A stretch of DNA of 64,000 nucleotides, taken from an uncultured Acidimicrobiaceae bacterium. Lineage in GTDB: Bacteria; Actinomycetota; Acidimicrobiia; Acidimicrobiales; SZUA-35. The DNA lies in NCBI GenBank assembly GCA_947259095.1, contig CAMYLA010000003.1:62001-126000 (forward strand). The letters are read 5' to 3'. The position numbers and the translations under genes are program-made. Below are positions 61,072 to 64,000 of this stretch, in pieces; position 1 is the stretch's first letter, and every line of letters starts with the position of its first letter. A model generated the notes under the pieces. The model saw only the letters and a list, made by a program, of their open reading frames with translations. It had not been told where the DNA came from and ran no database searches.

Positions 61072-62076
61072 ATGGATTGGGTAGTGGCGTCGCCATACTT
61101 CGAAACCGTGGACGATCGCTGGATCAGCGACGCCGCCGGATCCGGAGAACACAGCTTCACCCTCATCCCGCGTCTCGGGTCCGACCGGAACTGGCATCAG
61201 TCGAGCGCCAAGGCCGGCGTCGGCGAATGGCTGAACAGGCTGCGGCAGGCCCGCTCGGCGTTCGAGCACCGGGGCCGTGGTGTCATCACCGTCTTCCCCC
61301 AGCTGGCCGCCGCCGCCGGTGCGTGGAAGATCGCGGAGCGCAGTGATCGGCCGCTGGTTGCGTGGCTGTTCAACACCGAGGGCCTGAACTCCTCGCTCAA
61401 GAGCTCGATCGCCCGGGTCCCGCTCGGTCAGGTCGATCGGTTCGTCGTGCACTCCACCGCCGAGATATCGGGCTACGCCGACCTGCTTCGTCTCCCGGCG
61501 TACAAGTTCGACTATGTGCCCTTGCAGTACGGGGGAGACGTCGAACACGAGGCCCCGGAGGGCCAGGATCGGCCGTACGTCTTCGCCACCGGATCCGGCT
61601 ATCGCGACTACGAGACGTTCTTCACCGCCGTTTCCAAGCTGGGCTTCCGGACGTTGGTGCTGGCCTCGGAGCGGGCCCTTGCCGGTCTGACGATCCCGCC
61701 AAACGTGGAGATCCTGGATCAGCTCAGCCGCCCCGAGATCCGCAGGCTGGTTCGTCATGCCAGGGTCAACGTGGTGCCGTTGAACGATCAGGCGCTGACC
61801 GCCGGTCTGGTCACCATCGTCGAGACCTACCGCCACGGCCGGTCGCTGGTCACCACCAAACGATCGGGCCTGGAGGACTACTGCGTCCATGGCAAGAACG
61901 CCTTGTGTGCCGAGCTCTTCGACCCGAAGTCGATGGCGGAGCTGATCGATTGGATGTGGTCCGACCACGCCACGCGGGCCCAACTCGATGCCAGGGCGCT
62001 CCAGTTCGCCGACGACAACTGCACCGACGAGGCCGCGGCCCGGCACCTGGTCCGGGTGCTCGACGCCGTGACCTAG
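61072..62076 (+). CDS. Glycosyltransferase-like protein
   Basis: A 334-residue GT-B-like protein. The N-terminus (DWVVASPYFETVDDRWISDA) is unusual; the C-terminal half has ATGSGYRDYETFFTAVSKLG, VEILDQLSRPEIRRLVRHAR, VVPLNDQALTAGLVTIVETY and a donor-site GLEDYCVHGKNALCAELF, typical of GT4-like enzymes. GGAGG lies 8 nt before the ATG. The stop TAG shares four bases (CTAG, 62073-62076) with the stop of the convergent gene. Confidence 0.72.
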   Translation: MDWVVASPYFETVDDRWISDAAGSGEHSFTLIPRLGSDRNWHQSSAKAGVGEWLNRLRQARSAFEHRGRGVITVFPQLAAAAGAWKIAERSDRPLVAWLFNTEGLNSSLKSSIARVPLGQVDRFVVHSTAEISGYADLLRLPAYKFDYVPLQYGGDVEHEAPEGQDRPYVFATGSGYRDYETFFTAVSKLGFRTLVLASERALAGLTIPPNVEILDQLSRPEIRRLVRHARVNVVPLNDQALTAGLVTIVETYRHGRSLVTTKRSGLEDYCVHGKNALCAELFDPKSMAELIDWMWSDHATRAQLDARALQFADDNCTDEAAARHLVRVLDAVT

Positions 62077-63368
62077 TGGTCTATCGCCGTCTCCGGGAGC
62101 CGAGCCTCGGGTTGCCAGTCGGCCGGTAGCGGCGGTCGTGTCGGGCTGGGCAACCCGGCGTGGAAATTGGTGAACAGCGCCCCCAGCCTGCGGGCTTCTG
62201 CCGCCGAATCGAAGTCGGCCACCACCTTGTGCCTGCCGGCCCGGCCCATCCGCTGCCGAAGCTCGGCGTCGCCGAGCAGGCGATGGATGCGGTCCGCCAG
62301 CTGGTCCGGATCGCCCGGCCGGACCAGGAAGCCGGTCACGTCGTCCTCGACCAGCTCGGCCATGCCGCCGACGAAGGTGGCAACCACCGGCAGCTCGCTA
62401 CCCAGCGCCTCCATGACCACGACCGGCACCCCTTCGGCGTAGCTTGGCAGAACGAAGATGTCGGCATCGCCAAGCAGTTCCACCACCTCGCTCTGGGACT
62501 TCGAGCCGACGAAGGAGACTCGATCGGCGAGGCCGAGGTCGGCTGCTCGTCGCTCCAGTGCCAGGCGGTCCGGGCCGTCGCCGACGATGGTCAACCCCAG
62601 CCCTGGACCACGACCTTCCAGCTGGACCAGGGCCTGGAACAGATCGCCGAGGCCCTTCTGCTCAACCACCCGGCCAACGAAGATCAACCGCCGGGGATCG
62701 TCGCGGTGGATGATCGGCGTCAGCTTGTCCGGCTCGACTCCGCAATGGATCAAGTGGAGGCGGTCCCTGGTCTCGGGGGCGGCGAAGATCGCAGCCTGGC
62801 TCCTTGTGAAGTGGCTGATGCAGGCGCAGAACGCGGCGCGGTTCAGCTTCTCGTCCAGTCGCCAGGTGTGGGCTTCGAAGAAGATCCCGGAGCCATGGAG
62901 GGTGAAGCTGTACGGCACACCGGCGAGCTCGGCCGCCAGCATCGCCACCGTGCAACTCGAATCGCCGAAGTGGTTGTGGATGTGGTGCAGCCCCCGGGTC
63001 CGGATCTGGTTTGCCAACAGCAGCGCTTCGGCAAAATAGATCAACTGGTACACCGTGCCTCGAAGGCCCGGTCGCCTGGTCCGCCAGGCCAGTCCGAAGG
63101 CCCGAACGAAGCGCCTCGGGTTGCCTGCCAGCATGGCCAGCTTCGCCTCGAGCAGTGCCTTGGGTCGTGCCAGTTCCAGCAGGTAGGTGGTGGTGGCCTG
63201 CCCGTGCCGCTGCTCGGGCCCGGTGAGGTGCTCGGGACCGGGCCGCCGGACCGAGAAGGTTTCGACCGTGAACCCGTCGGCTCGTAGCGCCGCCACCTCC
63301 CGTTGGATGAACGTGTCGGTGGCCCGTGGATACTCGCCGGTCAGGTAGGCGATCCGCAGGTCGCTCAA
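62073..63368 (-). CDS. GT4 glycosyltransferase
   Basis: A 431-residue GT-B enzyme. The start LRIAYLTGEYPRATDTFIQR is typical of exopolysaccharide glycosyltransferases. The acceptor side has IHNHFGDSSCTVAMLAAELA and SFTLHGSGIFFEAHTW, and the donor side LIFVGRVVEQKGLGDLFQAL, VGDGPDRLALE and VLPSYAEGVPVVVMEALGSE. The TTG start at 63368 overlaps the upstream epimerase stop (TTGA) and has GGAGG 7 nt before, so the two are coupled. Its 3' end shares CTAG with the convergent gene. Confidence 0.88.
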   Translation of the reverse strand: MSDLRIAYLTGEYPRATDTFIQREVAALRADGFTVETFSVRRPGPEHLTGPEQRHGQATTTYLLELARPKALLEAKLAMLAGNPRRFVRAFGLAWRTRRPGLRGTVYQLIYFAEALLLANQIRTRGLHHIHNHFGDSSCTVAMLAAELAGVPYSFTLHGSGIFFEAHTWRLDEKLNRAAFCACISHFTRSQAAIFAAPETRDRLHLIHCGVEPDKLTPIIHRDDPRRLIFVGRVVEQKGLGDLFQALVQLEGRGPGLGLTIVGDGPDRLALERRAADLGLADRVSFVGSKSQSEVVELLGDADIFVLPSYAEGVPVVVMEALGSELPVVATFVGGMAELVEDDVTGFLVRPGDPDQLADRIHRLLGDAELRQRMGRAGRHKVVADFDSAAEARRLGALFTNFHAGLPSPTRPPLPADWQPEARLPETAIDH

Positions 63369-64000
63369 CCGACCGCCTCCATCATGTGCTGGGCTTCGAT
63401 GCTCCGGTCGATGGCCGTGGCGAGATCGTGGCGAGGGGTCCAGCCCAGCAGATCCTTGGCCAACCGGTTCGTGTAGTGCAGCGGCTTGAACCTCGCATGC
63501 AGCCGGTCCGCAACGACGATGCCGGGGAACTTGGCCCTGCCGCCGAGGGCGACGTCGTTGGCCTTCTGCAGGGCGCCGGCCGCGGTCCGAATGACCGGCC
63601 ACGGAATGGGGATCGACGGTGGCGTATCCATCCTGGCCGAGACCAGGTCCGCATAGACCCGTTGGGTCGGCAGATCGTCGTCGACGAGGTTGATCGTCTG
63701 GCCGTCGAGCGGCGAATCCGGCACCAGCAGTCCTTCGGCCGCCAGCACCATGGCCTCGGCGCAGTTCTCGACGTAGGTCAGCGGCAGCGTGGCCTTGGCG
63801 CCGATGCGGAGGAACCGGGAGCCGAAGTCGGCGCCGAGCAGGGCGTGCCACAGGTTGTCCGGGCCGTAGATCATGCCCGGTCGGAGGATCACGAGGTGGT
63901 GACTGTCGGTGGCAGCGGCGAAATCGCGGTACAACGCCTCCTGGATCAGCTTGGTCCTGGCGTACTCGTCGCGCCGTTCCGGCGAGGTGTCGAGCGGTGC
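63365..64000 (-). CDS. NAD-dependent sugar epimerase/dehydratase, 5' end outside window
   Basis: C-terminal 211 residues of an extended short-chain dehydrogenase; the start lies beyond the window edge. The catalytic YxxxK is visible as EYARTKLIQEALYRDF, then VILRPGMIYGPDN, TLPLTYVENCAEAMVLAAEG and the C-terminal NRLAKDLLGWTPRHDLATAI. Sugar nucleotides are the usual substrates. Its stop overlaps the TTG start of the glycosyltransferase. The N-terminal GxxGxxG NAD site would be outside the window. Confidence 0.85.
   Translation of the reverse strand, partial: APLDTSPERRDEYARTKLIQEALYRDFAAATDSHHLVILRPGMIYGPDNLWHALLGADFGSRFLRIGAKATLPLTYVENCAEAMVLAAEGLLVPDSPLDGQTINLVDDDLPTQRVYADLVSARMDTPPSIPIPWPVIRTAAGALQKANDVALGGRAKFPGIVVADRLHARFKPLHYTNRLAKDLLGWTPRHDLATAIDRSIEAQHMMEAVG

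Overview
The window is a contiguous, GC-rich stretch of chromosome from an actinobacterium. A class Acidimicrobiia-type lineage is my best guess; this is inference from gene content and order and was not tested by tree. Evidence for an actinobacterium: a large division and cell-wall (dcw) cluster without ftsA but with sepF, yggT and a wag31-type divIVA downstream of ftsZ; a Bpa/PafE-type proteasome activator; an MtrA-MtrB-LpqB-like trio; dinB and a DUF3040 gene close to mraZ; and actinomycete-type phosphofructokinase and IleRS. No rRNA, tRNA, CRISPR array, prophage or insertion sequence was found.

Layout. 1-7.3 kb holds central carbon metabolism (ROK glucokinase, AlaC-like aminotransferase, TetR regulator, glycerol kinase, phosphofructokinase, galactokinase). 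7.3-10.3 kb is a two-component system with a GerMN-type lipoprotein. 10.4-14.2 kb carries an inositol-monophosphatase-family enzyme, a small membrane protein, a Nudix hydrolase, DNA polymerase IV and a DUF3040 protein. 14.4-18.9 kb is a MoxR ATPase - DUF58 - transglutaminase operon. 19-23.2 kb holds a second ROK protein, a small conserved protein, an acyl-CoA dehydrogenase, an HNH endonuclease and a lipoate-ligase-like protein. 23.6-39.2 kb is the dcw cluster: mraZ, rsmH, ftsL, ftsI, murE, mraY, murD, ftsW, murG, murC, murB, ftsQ, ftsZ. murF is missing from its usual place between murE and mraY. 39.2-43.2 kb continues with pgeF, yggS, sepF, yggT and divIVA. 43.3-49.1 kb has ileS, a DksA-like protein, lspA and an RluD-type synthase. 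49-53.2 kb is a mixed set (nitroreductase, Rrf2 regulator, phosphodiesterase-like protein, Bpa, a hypothetical). 53.5-57.2 kb is dnaE. 57.2-64 kb is a surface-glycan cluster: four glycosyltransferases, a flippase and the 3' part of a sugar epimerase.

How the genes work together. The dcw genes make meso-DAP peptidoglycan precursors (murE/mraY/murD/murG/murC/murB) and build the divisome (FtsL, FtsI, FtsW, FtsQ, FtsZ, SepF); DivIVA probably directs growth sites. From ftsL to ftsQ nearly every junction is a 4-bp start/stop overlap, so the run is probably one translationally coupled operon. The exception is mraY/murD, where a 32-bp tandem duplication has inserted a coupled 11-codon minigene.

The most interesting non-coding signals are two 10-bp-periodic GTGGG arrays in opposite orientations upstream of mraZ (candidate MraZ operators), a perfect inverted pair of TTGTCCACA DnaA boxes upstream of dnaE, tandem hairpins at the mraZ stop codon, and a hairpin-bearing duplicated repeat between divIVA and ileS. 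I saw no wholly new multi-gene system; the novelty is mainly regulatory and in unusual protein tails.
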